From NCBI GenBank assembly GCA_933822405.4, contig CAKOGP040001953.1, positions 1-12,569 of the forward strand: DNA of 12,569 nt, read 5' to 3'. This document shows, piece after piece, positions 1-7,402 of this stretch. Source of the stretch: Cylindrotheca closterium (lineage: Eukaryota; Bacillariophyta; Bacillariophyceae; Bacillariales; Bacillariaceae). Each line of letters opens with the position of its first letter. Positions within the stretch are counted from its first letter, which is position 1. The translations under genes were made by a program, and so were the position numbers. The notes beneath the pieces are model-generated. The model ran no database searches. It worked only from the letters and a program-made list of their open reading frames with translations, and was not told where the DNA came from.

Positions 1-43
1 ATTTTTCTTTCCCTTAAAGAAACCTTTTGGCTCCAGCTTCCGA

Positions 44-150
44 ATGCGGAAATGGAAATTCCATTTCCGCATCATGCGGAAATGGAAATTCTATTTCTGC
101 ATGATGCGGAAATGGAAAATCTATTTCTGCATGATGCGGAAATGGAATTT
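44..150. repeat. 30-bp tandem repeat of near-palindromic units
   Basis: About three and a half head-to-tail copies of a 30-bp unit start at 46, 76, 106 and 136. Each begins GCGGAAATGGAA and the full ones end in GCATCAT or GCATGAT. The first is a hairpin with perfect 12-bp arms (44-55 pairing with 61-72) and the 5-nt loop AAATT; later copies carry substitutions that weaken the stem. Because 30 is a multiple of three, the minus strand shows a 10-residue peptide repeat (FPFPH...), but that frame has no ATG start and is probably not translated. Confidence 0.85.
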
Positions 151-393
151 CAGAGTCGTGGATTCCAGATTCCACATCCGTTGTATTCACTGTTGTACGA
201 GGATGTAGTGCTCGCAACGCCGATTTGAATCGTGTGCAAAATTGATTGGAGCTTTTTCATTCCGCGTGCAGACGATGACCGTTATTTTTTGATACATTTG
301 TGTTGGCACGCAACCCGCTTGAGAGAGCGGTGACACCCGTCTGTCCCCTTGTCCTTATTTATGAAAATTACCCTGTCTTGCAGTTGAGAAGGG

Positions 394-493
394 AATTCAG
401 CAGTACTGCTGAATTTTTCAGCAGTACTGCTGAATTATTCAGCAGTTATTCAGCAGTTATAATAACTGCTGAATAATTCAGCAGTACTGCTGA
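394..493. repeat. 22-bp palindrome plus perfect 32-bp inverted repeat
   Basis: Positions 394-415 form a perfect 22-bp palindrome built on CAGCAGTACTGCTG. Two bases later, 418-449 is exactly reverse-complementary to 462-493 (32 bp) with a 12-nt spacer. Each arm itself contains CAGCAGTACTGCTG, and the spacer holds a further CAGCAGTTAT copy, so the region can fold in several ways. It resembles the terminus of a foldback or MITE-like element, or a hairpin with a structural role. No element body or target duplication was identified. Confidence 0.85.
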
Positions 494-1064
494 TTAAATA
501 GATTCCATATCTGCATGCTCGGAAAATGCTACGCTGGCGAAAAAACCGTTATGCTAGTTTCAATATTGACCCAGTCGTGGAGGGAAACGTACGACATACA
601 GGCGGTGTTCAGCAGGACCTCCCTGTGTTGCTGATGCAAGAGATGGAGAAGCGACCAGAAAGCAGATTTACTGCGACCTACAGACGGTGTGGGTCGACTG
701 CAAGACGATTGCTGTAGTTTCACGTGCACACTCACGAAGTACGAGTAGTAAGCAAAGCTGCCCTGGGAAAAGAAGACGGGCCACTTCGCAGATTAATATC
801 TCACCAGCTCACCAGTACGTAAATAAATATATGGCAGTAGTATCGAGCCAATGTCATCATGTTTCTAATCAACTAGCCTGTCAATTCGGAAAACTTGGCA
901 AAATGACGACATGCCGACTGTGATGCGTGAAAACTGAGAGATGAAAGTGGATAATGTTGTACTACTGTGAGTTAATTGTTCATTCATCCAGCCCTTGTAG
1001 TTCCACAAAGCTGCAAGGCAGATACAGGCGATGTACTGTTATTACTTCTGATTCTTTTATATGC
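494..1064. other. intergenic, no gene recognised
   Basis: This 571-bp stretch lies downstream of RPS5. Its short open frames show no recognisable protein motif and have no supporting splice pattern. The part nearest RPS5 presumably holds that gene's 3' untranslated region. No RNA gene was recognised. Confidence 0.5.
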
Positions 1065-1802
1065 TTAACGGTTAGATTTAGAGACACGTTCAATCTCGTC
1101 CTTTTTCTTGATGGCATAAGAGTTGGAAGACCCTCTCGCAGCATTAATCAATTCCTCTGCCAAACATTCAGCCATGGTCTTCAAGTTACGGAAGGAAGCC
1201 TCTCTCGCTCCAGTGGCAAGTAGGTAAAGAGCATAGTTCACACGGCGGAAGGGGGACATGTCAACCGCTTGACGACGAACAACACCGGCTCCACCAACAC
1301 GTGTAGAATCTTCTCGTGGTCCAGAGTTGATGATCGCATCAACAACAACTTGAATTGGATTTTGGTCAGTGAGAAGGTGAATGATTTCCAAGGTGTGTTG
1401 GACAATTCGGCAAGCCATGAGTTTCTTTCCGCTATTTCGGCCCTTGCGCATCAAGCAACAGACAAGACGTTCGATGATTGGACAAGATGCCTTTCGGAAT
1501 CTTTTTTGTTGGTACCGTCCGGCGGTGTGGGGCAGATAAACAGCGTGATCCCCCTTGCATGCGATGTAATCCTGAACGAAAGAATACAATTTCAGACCAC
1601 AGCTTCATTTAGTCAATTCAGTGAGAAATAATGGACCTACCTCCAAAGAAATGTCGCGAATTTCGATATCATCAAATGACCACTTTCCGAAAAGCTTGAC
1701 CTCAGTGGCACCACCAACATTTACATACTCTTCATCCTCTTCCTCTACGGCAGGCTCTTCCTCGAAGGTTTCTTCGGCAACTGGTTCTTCAACGTCGGCC
1801 AT
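1065..1802 (-). CDS. RPS5: 40S ribosomal protein S5 (uS7), two exons
   Basis: Structural protein of the small cytosolic ribosomal subunit head; uS7 contacts the 3' domain of 18S rRNA near the E site and mRNA exit. The coding sequence is join(1802-1641, 1571-1065), 222 codons. The 69-bp intron (1640-1572) starts GTAGGT, ends TTCAG, and lies between codons after DISLE. Exon 1 encodes a very acidic N-terminus of about 35 residues, then [20 protein letters not shown]. Exon 2 carries the uS7 core: [72 protein letters not shown], and the C-terminal tail ending [14 protein letters not shown]. The family is usually near 200 residues, the excess being the acidic N-terminus. The start is the only ATG before the conserved region, in a GCCATGG-type context on the + strand. 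A retrotransposon lies 163 bp upstream. Identity is seen clearly; the ribosomal role is family knowledge. Confidence 0.97.
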
Positions 1803-1964
1803 GGTTTCGACTTTTACTTCTTGATATAGCGATCTCTAGCACTTGAAAAACAAACAAAAAACGATCCGCCGGACAGACGCACACCAGAAAAAGTAAAGCG
1901 GTAAGCGATTGAGTCGAACTGATCTAAGATAAAAATGAATGAGCGAAGGGGCTGCGGCTAGCAC
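1803..1964 (-). promoter_or_regulatory. probable RPS5 leader and remaining proximal promoter
   Basis: This 162-bp interval runs between the RPS5 start codon and the retrotransposon target duplication. It must hold the 5' untranslated region and whatever native promoter lies this close to the gene. On the gene strand it contains a T-rich run near 1840-1860. No TATA box or initiator was identified with confidence. Confidence 0.35.
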
Positions 1965-1969
1965 GGCAG

Positions 1970-2128
1970 TGTAATGACCTTGGAGTGACCTTGGAACTAG
2001 ATTAGACCCTTTGGAGGTACAGACATAGCTTTAGGCCTAACTCTTACGTCACTCCTTTCTGTGGCTTTCTGAGAGACTCTATAACTTTTGTTGTGACCCA
2101 TTCCTATCTCTTCTTCTAGGCTGGTTCA
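1970..2128 (+). repeat. 5' LTR of the retrotransposon
   Basis: 159 bp, starting TGTAATGACC and ending GGCTGGTTCA. It differs from the 3' copy at only two sites, within TTGGAGGTACAGACATAG here versus TTGAAGGTACATACATAG there. It contains CTTACGTCACTCCT, which includes the CRE half-site ACGTCA. Confidence 0.95.
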
Positions 2129-2202
2129 TTATTCGAATAGCCATAAGGCTTAGATTGAAGACTACAAGAGTATACTCACACACACAAGCAATCGCAGTTT
2201 GA

Positions 2203-2667
2203 TTTGATCGAAAAACCTCGATCCTTTCAGATTTTCAATCAGTTTCACACCACGCAACAAACAGTCAAAACTACTATGCTGAGTCGCACTACAATCAAGA
2301 ATGCAGCGTTCCGGAATGGAACCAAGACGGAATGTCTTATGGCGGAATGCCAAGTGCCGAGCAGTACCAGCATCAGGAACACTATTATCAAGCTGAAGAA
2401 AATCAACAATGGAACGATCAATTCAACTTTGAACAGGAAGAATATTATCCTGAAGCACAGGAGGCGCAAGAATGGGCGTCGCCAACATTCATCATTCCAA
2501 AGAAGGACGGTAGGGTGCGATAGATCAGCGATCTCAGACAGCTGAAAAAGACTGTCAAGCGTAAAGTATACCCCTTGCCTTTGATTGATGATATTGTTGC
2601 GCGTCGTTCTGGCTACCAAAATTTCACAAAACTTGAACTCACAATGATGTACTATTCTTTTATATGA
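2203..2667 (+). pseudogene. gag-pol remnant with truncated reverse transcriptase
   Basis: An open frame from 2203 first encodes a polar stretch rich in Gln, Asn, Tyr and Glu (for example EENQQWNDQFNFEQEEYYPE), then enters the conserved N-terminal part of a Ty3/gypsy reverse transcriptase: WASPTFIIPKKDGRVR up to 2520, a stop TAG at 2521-2523, then in the same frame ISDLRQLKK, KRKVYPLPLIDDI, ARRSGYQNFTKLEL and MMYYSF, ending at a TGA (2665-2667). The catalytic YxDD block and everything after it are absent. The TAG stands where the family normally has Trp. It is therefore a broken, non-functional copy. The polar N-terminal stretch may be gag-derived, but no zinc knuckle is visible. Confidence 0.85.
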
Positions 2668-2752
2668 ATTATTCTTTGATAACGCGATTGCCGACTGCTT
2701 CTCTCAGCTTCCGCAAATGGAGACGCCGTCTGAAGGGAAGAGTCCAAATAAA

Positions 2753-3000
2753 GCGAAAAGAGACAGCACAAGATCAATGAAAACTTGAGGAGACAGAACG
2801 CAAAGCAAAAAGAATTTGATTACAGAATTGGTGGAGAAGTTTTGATCAAGAATACTGATGGAAGAAAGTTGGATCCGAAGTACAGAGGTCCGTATCCTAT
2901 TACAAATGTTTACACTAATGGTACAGTGGAATTTCAGCGCACAAATGCGATCCGTGAGAGGATCAACATCAGACGGCTTTTGCCGTTCCGTCGAGTCTAA
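2753..3000 (+). pseudogene. integrase C-terminal (GPY/F) remnant
   Basis: The frame reads NLRRQNAKQKEFDYRIGGEV, then LDPKYRGPYPI, and ends RRLLPFRRV with TAA at 2998-3000. This matches the C-terminal GPY/F chromodomain-like region that follows the catalytic core in gypsy integrases; the Gly-Pro-Tyr signature is present. The HHCC zinc domain and the DDE core are missing. The junction with the reverse transcriptase fragment lies somewhere in 2668-2753, so one large internal deletion, or a replicative jump, joined the two pieces. Confidence 0.85.
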
Positions 3001-3122
3001 TGGACGATATGCTTGCATCGCCCATTGCGTCAAGAACCACCTCTGAAGTTGAATGGAGGATCAAGTGGATGTAAGGACGCCTTGTGACTTTAGTGTATGA
3101 TCAATCGACAGGCTCTGATCAT

Positions 3123-3134
3123 AGAAGGGAAGAG
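3123..3134 (+). other. polypurine tract of the retrotransposon
   Basis: Twelve consecutive purines (AGAAGGGAAGAG) lie immediately before the TG of the 3' LTR. This is the expected position of the plus-strand primer for reverse transcription, and it independently supports the LTR boundary. Confidence 0.8.
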
Positions 3135-3293
3135 TGTAATGACCTTGGAGTGACCTTGGAACTAGATTAGACCCTTTGAAGGTACATACATAGCTTTAGG
3201 CCTAACTCTTACGTCACTCCTTTCTGTGGCTTTCTGAGAGACTCTATAACTTTTGTTGTGACCCATTCCTATCTCTTCTTCTAGGCTGGTTCA
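3135..3293 (+). repeat. 3' LTR of the retrotransposon
   Basis: 159 bp, same length and same termini as the 5' copy with two substitutions. It is followed directly by the second target duplication GGCAG (3294-3298). Confidence 0.95.
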
Positions 3294-3509
3294 GGCAGGC
3301 CAGGGACACGCTTCGGATTGTAGTGAAACCAAAGTGTGACGGGAGACAGACAGACTTTTCCTCCCCCCTCAGCAGCACGGAGGCATCGAATTCAAGCTCC
3401 ACTTTGTTCCATCGAATTCCTCTATCATTTACAGGTACATAGAATTATTTAGGGGGCAAAACATTGTTTTATTTCTCCGAAACAGTGGAGCTATAATTAA
3501 CGACAAGTC

Positions 3510-3680
3510 TTTTGTCGTAAATTTTGTCGTAAATTTTGTCGTAAATTTTGTCATAAAATATTTACGACAACTTACGACAACTTACGACAACTTACGACAA
3601 GCTACGACAAATTACGACAAACCTACAACAAATTACGACAACCCTACGACAAAATTTATGACAAAATCTACAACAAAATC
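3510..3680. repeat. left block of TTTTGTCGTAAA / TTACGACAA repeats
   Basis: Four head-to-tail 12-bp units (TTTTGTCGTAAA, the fourth with CAT for CGT) at 3510-3557 are followed by about ten units of a roughly 10-bp repeat of opposite orientation (CTTACGACAA and variants) from 3561 to about 3680. The two halves are complementary, so the block can fold into a long stem. Unit sequence decays progressively to the right. Confidence 0.9.
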
Positions 3681-4223
3681 TACTGCGCGCACGCCGACCC
3701 TTCGTTTCAACATTAGCGATGACCAAGAGAATTTCAAATACTTTCATGTTGAAAACACCAACAACTCCGTTTCATTGTCAACAAGTACACATACCCAGCA
3801 CAACGGAGGAAAAATACCATGCAACAATCATCATAAGATAAAAGATGGTAGATTTACACGCTCTCAAAGGCGAGATGATCCAGATTTTTGCTGGAAAATG
3901 CTGGCCATGAAGCATGGATGGATAATTCGCAGACATGGCATGTCAAAGAAGGAACAGATACAGCACCTGTCATTGTCCGTCTCCGTAAAGGAAAGGGACT
4001 CGTGCAATCAACCATCTGGAAGAGCTCTTTTCAAGGTTTTGACCCCAACGCAAGTCCACATAACTACACCGAGGCTGTCCTTCGTCAACGCCCAGGAATC
4101 AAGAAAAACCTCGTATGCGTAACCCGTCAAATGGCCCAGTGCATAGGTGCCCGCCAGAAACAAGGCGAAATGGTTAAAGTCCAGCCTTGCTGATCCTGGA
4201 CCCCTATTTGAATTCAAAACAAG

Positions 4224-4418
4224 TTGCAAGCAAGACAAGAGAGTTTGAATGGAAGATTGAAGGACTTTCGAATCCTTGATGCGACTTATCATCATGATCC
4301 GAAGAACCATGTGTTTGTGCTGGAGGCAGTTGCTGTGCTTGTTCAGTATGCTATGGATCATGGACATCCAATTTTCCCCGCAAATACTGGTGATCATTAC
4401 CCAGATTCGGATGTTTAA
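4224..4418 (+). pseudogene. C-terminal remnant of a DDE-type transposase (probable)
   Basis: A 64-codon open frame without an ATG encodes LQARQESLNGRLKDFRIL, then HHDPKNHVFVLEAVAVLVQY, and GHPIF near the end. The pattern R-x-E-x(2)-N-x-R-x-K-x-F followed by a hydrophobic helix and Q-Y resembles the segment around the third acidic residue in eukaryotic DDE transposases related to the IS5/Harbinger-like group (from memory of the family, no search). Upstream in the same frame there are stops at about 4191 and 4215, and the first two catalytic aspartate regions were not found. It is a broken fragment whose exact family is uncertain. Confidence 0.5.
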
Positions 4419-4539
4419 TTAAATTGGGATATATGAAATAAATTAGACTTGAACTACAGTACACTGTGGCTCATTTCGATTGATTTGTTTCACGTCATGC
4501 TTGCGCGCAAGCCAAGAATTTTCTCTACTTTTTTAGTTC

Positions 4540-4628
4540 TGTTGTAAATTTTGTCATAAATTTTGTCGTAAATTTTGTTGTAACAGCTCAGTTGATGGTA
4601 GAGAATTTACGACAAAAATTACGATAAT
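4540..4628. repeat. right block of TTTTGTCGTAAA / TTACGACAA repeats
   Basis: Tandem units TTTTGTCATAAA (4549), TTTTGTCGTAAA (4561) and TTTTGTTGTAAC (4573) are followed after a 22-nt interval by inverted copies TTTACGACAAAA and ATTACGATAA (4607-4628). It mirrors the left block on a smaller scale, supporting a shared origin of both ends. Confidence 0.85.
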
Positions 4629-4837
4629 CGAAGATTACCCGGCGCCGCCTCCACTCCTGGGCTTGAATCGCATGATGTAGTCTTTGTCTGGAGAGATCGC
4701 GCACGTATGCTACCATGGAAACTGTGGCAAAAGCCTGATGCTACATACGAGAAGCAAGTAGGTTTGGCACAGTAGCGAGGTACTAAGTTAGTGACTGGTT
4801 TGCACAGAGGTCGAATCATAGGATTCGAAAAGGACAA
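4619..4837 (-). other. open frame with Cys/His cluster after the stop of the 683-aa ORF
   Basis: Immediately after the TGA of the upstream ORF (4840-4838) the same frame stays open for 72 codons, to a stop at 4619. It contains LCKPVTNLVPRYCAKPTC and SGFCHSFHG, i.e. cysteines and histidines spaced C-x10-C-x4-C-x8-C-x3-H. This is suggestive of, but does not match, a standard CCCH zinc finger. It may be the original C-terminus of the protein cut off by a nonsense change, a readthrough extension, or chance. There is no ATG at its beginning. Confidence 0.3.
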
Positions 4838-6889
4838 TCAATAGGATTGACAGACAAACCCGGACCAAATGGGGTACCGAGCTATGGTGCAAATTTGGTC
4901 TGGCATCGGTGGCCGTCCGGTGGAAGTGCAGATTAGCATGCCCCTGGTGTTGCTTTCCTCGTTGCTAGGCTTTGGCTTTTTTGCAGGTGAAGCGACTGCA
5001 TCTTGCTTGGAGGATGGTGACTCGGAGGACCGTTTGCCAGAAGACGAAGCGTCGGGTGCCTCGGTGGAAGAAATCAGGGCACTCAGGGCAGATGTCCTGG
5101 GATAGTTGGGGCGGCGACAGTTTCGTAGTCCTTCGTCAATCTTGTCCAGCAGGAGCTGTGTCTGGGCTCTTGCACCCGAGAAGAGTTCAGCACGTTGAAT
5201 GGTGCCCAGTGGTCGTGCTTCGGCGTGGAGAGTGAAGTCCTTGGCCTCAGAGGCAATGACCTGGAAAACGGTTTGGAGGTCATGGAGGATGTGGACAGCG
5301 ACACCCGTGAGGTCGATCACATGCTGCCACTGGACGGCGTCAGGTCGGGACAAAGCAACCATAACCGTGTCAAACTGTTCCACCAAGAAGGGTGTGTTGT
5401 TGGACATGGAGAAGTTTTCGGTTGCGAAGTCAGCAAGTTGTGCGACGTTGGAGATGGTGCTCTTGATGTCGGCAATGGAGGCGCAGCGACCCTTGGAGTA
5501 CAACTTTGTCTTCTTGGAGGCCCTTTTGGTGACATGCTCACCCATGTCTTCTTGCATACAGGCTTCTTCATCTTTGTTGATATGCGAGGCCAAGTCCTTG
5601 TCGGTCCTGTCGGATGGGAGGAACTGAAGGAGACTGAAGCAGGACAGTGCATCGGATGGGTTCATTACCAGAGGCCTGGTGGTAAAGCTGGCTCCTTGGA
5701 TCGCCGCCATCCCAGCTGCCTGGATGCGATGGACATCCCAGTCGAAGAGAGCGTGGTAAGCATTGCGGGTAGGTTGGAGCCCTTTAATGGACTGCTCGAA
5801 GGCTTCGTGGAAGAAACGAAGGGCAAGTTGGGGTTTTGCCTTCAAAATGGTCTTCCAAGCGGGCGAACAATCAGCCAGTACGTATTCAACACTCCCATCC
5901 GGGTGGGTGATAAAATGGCCAAAGAGTATTCGCCATGACAGGAGGACTCGCTCTTGAGCTTCGGTGGCCGCGTCATTGGTGGCCGTGGTCTTTGATGCCA
6001 AAATTGCCTCCTTGATGATACTGGCGTGGTCGATTGGTTGGGCAGCCCCGGTAGGAATACTTGGTTCGGCAGAGACATCGGTGTGGGCACGGGAGAGCGT
6101 ATCGACCTTACTGTTGAAGCTCGTAATGTACTTGTAAAAGGATTCAGAGCCGGTCCGGGCGTCGCGAAACTCGTACCCAGATGCTGTGGAGAGAGTATTC
6201 TCGGAGATTGCAGCTAGCTGCTCGTTGACAATAAACTGGTCCAGTGGGATAGAAGTCTTGCCGACGAGTGTCTCGTCGACAAAAAGGCTTCTTCCCATCG
6301 TATTCTTGAAGAGAAAGGCATGAACTTCGACCCATAGACGTTCGTGAGGCGAAAGGGCCAGAAGAACTTCTTCAGGGACGTCTTGAGTAAGGTCCAGATC
6401 CGGTGGCATCTTGCTACCTGGAACAAGTGGGCAGAAAACTGAGACTGCACAGAAGGTTGGTGATTCGACTGTGAAGTCGATGTTTTCAGGTAAGTCTGCG
6501 TCGTTGGCGTTCTTGGCGTTGCTCGGGTGGTACTGGGTGTCCTTCAGCAGAGGGACGCAGCACGAGACGGCGCGGTCATTGTTGCCCACCCCGATCACCC
6601 GTTTGGAGAGTTCGTTAGGGTCAATGGTCACGGGGATTGCTTGGGTAAGGTCGTCTCGGAGGGAGGCGAAGATACCGGCCGACATGCCGTTGTCAAGGAT
6701 AACCTTTTTTGGGATGGTAACGACCGTGAGCTTTCCTTGAGGGTCGAAGAACATCAGACCGAGTGCCGAGGTGACGGCAGTGGCACGATCATACATGCTG
6801 GACGAGCCGTGGAAAACGTTCCTCAAGAGGGCATCAGAGTCCGCATCGGTAGGGAGGGACTTGATAGCAGAAAAAGAAGGGAATCGCAT
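4838..6889 (-). CDS. uncharacterised 683-residue protein, possibly mobile-element derived
   Basis: A single uninterrupted frame of 683 codons, GC-richer than flanking DNA, which argues for real or recent coding capacity. I chose the ATG at 6889 because an in-frame TGA sits at 6907-6905 with no ATG between. I do not recognise a catalytic domain and see no membrane segment or signal peptide. Visible features: a mixed alpha/beta-looking N-terminal half with TVVTIPKKVILDNGMS and VPEEVLLALSPHERLWVEVH; a helical middle with RFFHEAFEQSIKG and LLQFLPSDRTDKDL; a basic patch HVTKRASKKTKLYSKGR; and a Ser/Lys-rich tail with SSSGKRSSESPSSKQD and SPAKKPKPS (nuclear-localisation-like). The end, GMLICTSTGRPPMPDQICT, recalls from memory a phrase in large diatom families of unknown function that end in a Cys/His-rich domain. 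It sits between transposon-like repeats and a minisatellite, so a gag-like or element-borne origin is possible. No function is assigned. Confidence 0.65.
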   Translation of the reverse strand: MRFPSFSAIKSLPTDADSDALLRNVFHGSSSMYDRATAVTSALGLMFFDPQGKLTVVTIPKKVILDNGMSAGIFASLRDDLTQAIPVTIDPNELSKRVIGVGNNDRAVSCCVPLLKDTQYHPSNAKNANDADLPENIDFTVESPTFCAVSVFCPLVPGSKMPPDLDLTQDVPEEVLLALSPHERLWVEVHAFLFKNTMGRSLFVDETLVGKTSIPLDQFIVNEQLAAISENTLSTASGYEFRDARTGSESFYKYITSFNSKVDTLSRAHTDVSAEPSIPTGAAQPIDHASIIKEAILASKTTATNDAATEAQERVLLSWRILFGHFITHPDGSVEYVLADCSPAWKTILKAKPQLALRFFHEAFEQSIKGLQPTRNAYHALFDWDVHRIQAAGMAAIQGASFTTRPLVMNPSDALSCFSLLQFLPSDRTDKDLASHINKDEEACMQEDMGEHVTKRASKKTKLYSKGRCASIADIKSTISNVAQLADFATENFSMSNNTPFLVEQFDTVMVALSRPDAVQWQHVIDLTGVAVHILHDLQTVFQVIASEAKDFTLHAEARPLGTIQRAELFSGARAQTQLLLDKIDEGLRNCRRPNYPRTSALSALISSTEAPDASSSGKRSSESPSSKQDAVASPAKKPKPSNEESNTRGMLICTSTGRPPMPDQICTIARYPIWSGFVCQSY

Positions 6890-7402
6890 TACGGATGGTG
6901 TCAATCAACTTGGATGTAAAATCCTGAAAAACAGAAATTATGAGGAGGGACGCAATAGGAAAATGTTGTTGCGAGTGTGTGAAAGTTGGTATGGATTGTA
7001 CTACAGTGTAGTGAGTTCCATCGACGTGGCGTGTCAGCAAGTCGGAGAGGGAAGTGTGAATGGGATTAAAGGGAAGAAAAGTTTCCGATTTGGGAAGGAA
7101 AAGTTTTTGTTTTGGATAGGAAATGCCCCTCGAAAGGCTCTCGGGGGGTAGTGGGTAATGATAGAACTGTAATATATAAACACTAGAAGATGTAAAAAGC
7201 ATATTCAGGCGAGGGATATCCAGCTTGGAGAGGGAAAGGATGAGAGTCGCAAAGGGAAAAGGGAGGCCAAGAACAAAGAAAACAAGAAAGGCTCGGATCC
7301 AAGTTCGGCTTTAAAATAGTTAGGAAAACAGACGGCCTAAGCACGGAGAGCAAAAAACAGTTGTTTATAGAAATATATTGCGGCCAGAGGGGCAAGATGT
7401 AG
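6890..7402 (-). other. upstream region of the 683-aa ORF, no second gene seen
   Basis: On the minus strand this 513-bp stretch is pyrimidine-rich and has no convincing coding frame; the one long frame overlapping it lacks domain similarity. A splice-acceptor-like TTTTTCAG ends at 6924 about 35 nt before the ATG, so a leader intron is possible. A TATATAAA string lies at 7173-7180. Confidence 0.35.

Larger units (their letters stand above)
1970..3293 (+). mobile_element. internally deleted Ty3/gypsy-type LTR retrotransposon
   Basis: A complete 1324-bp insertion. Two 159-bp LTRs (1970-2128, 3135-3293) begin TGTAATGACC and end CTGGTTCA, obeying the TG...CA rule, and are flanked by a perfect 5-bp target duplication GGCAG (1965-1969 and 3294-3298). 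A purine-rich tract abuts the 3' LTR. The interior is only 1006 bp and keeps the start of a gypsy-class reverse transcriptase and the C-terminal end of an integrase, so protease, most of RT, RNase H and the integrase core are gone. The order RT then integrase fits Ty3/gypsy. The element cannot supply its own enzymes; if mobile it depended on an intact relative. The LTRs differ at two positions, pointing to a fairly recent insertion. No primer-binding site starting TGG follows the 5' LTR, so the priming mode is unclear. Confidence 0.93.
3500..4630 (+). mobile_element. decayed DNA-transposon-like segment with repeat-rich ends
   Basis: About 1.1 kb bounded on both sides by blocks made of the same short motif in both orientations (TTTTGTCGTAAA and TTACGACAA), with a transposase-like C-terminal fragment between them. 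The outer left motif TTTTGTCGTAAA (3510) and the outer right TTTACGACAAAA (4607) are inverted relative to each other, as terminal inverted repeats would be. No clear target-site duplication is visible, and exact ends cannot be fixed. The region 3681-4220 contains no recognised domain. The call rests on the combination of repeats and transposase remnant. Confidence 0.45.

Noticed and set aside
14..217. Minus-strand frame with FPFPH repeats
   Set aside because: It begins at TTG not ATG, and the peptide repeat follows automatically from the 30-bp DNA repeat.
3658..4122. 154-codon plus-strand ORF starting in the TTACGACAA block
   Set aside because: It starts inside repeat DNA and has no recognised motif. 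The composition looks random, and another frame overlaps it over much of its length.
5195..5938. 247-codon plus-strand ORF opposite the 683-codon ORF
   Set aside because: It is an antisense shadow of the long minus-strand ORF in GC-richer DNA, with no motif of its own.
7171..7180. TATATAAA as a TATA box for the 683-codon ORF
   Set aside because: It reads as a TATA box on the plus strand rather than toward the minus-strand gene, is about 280 bp from the ATG, and occurs in AT-rich DNA.
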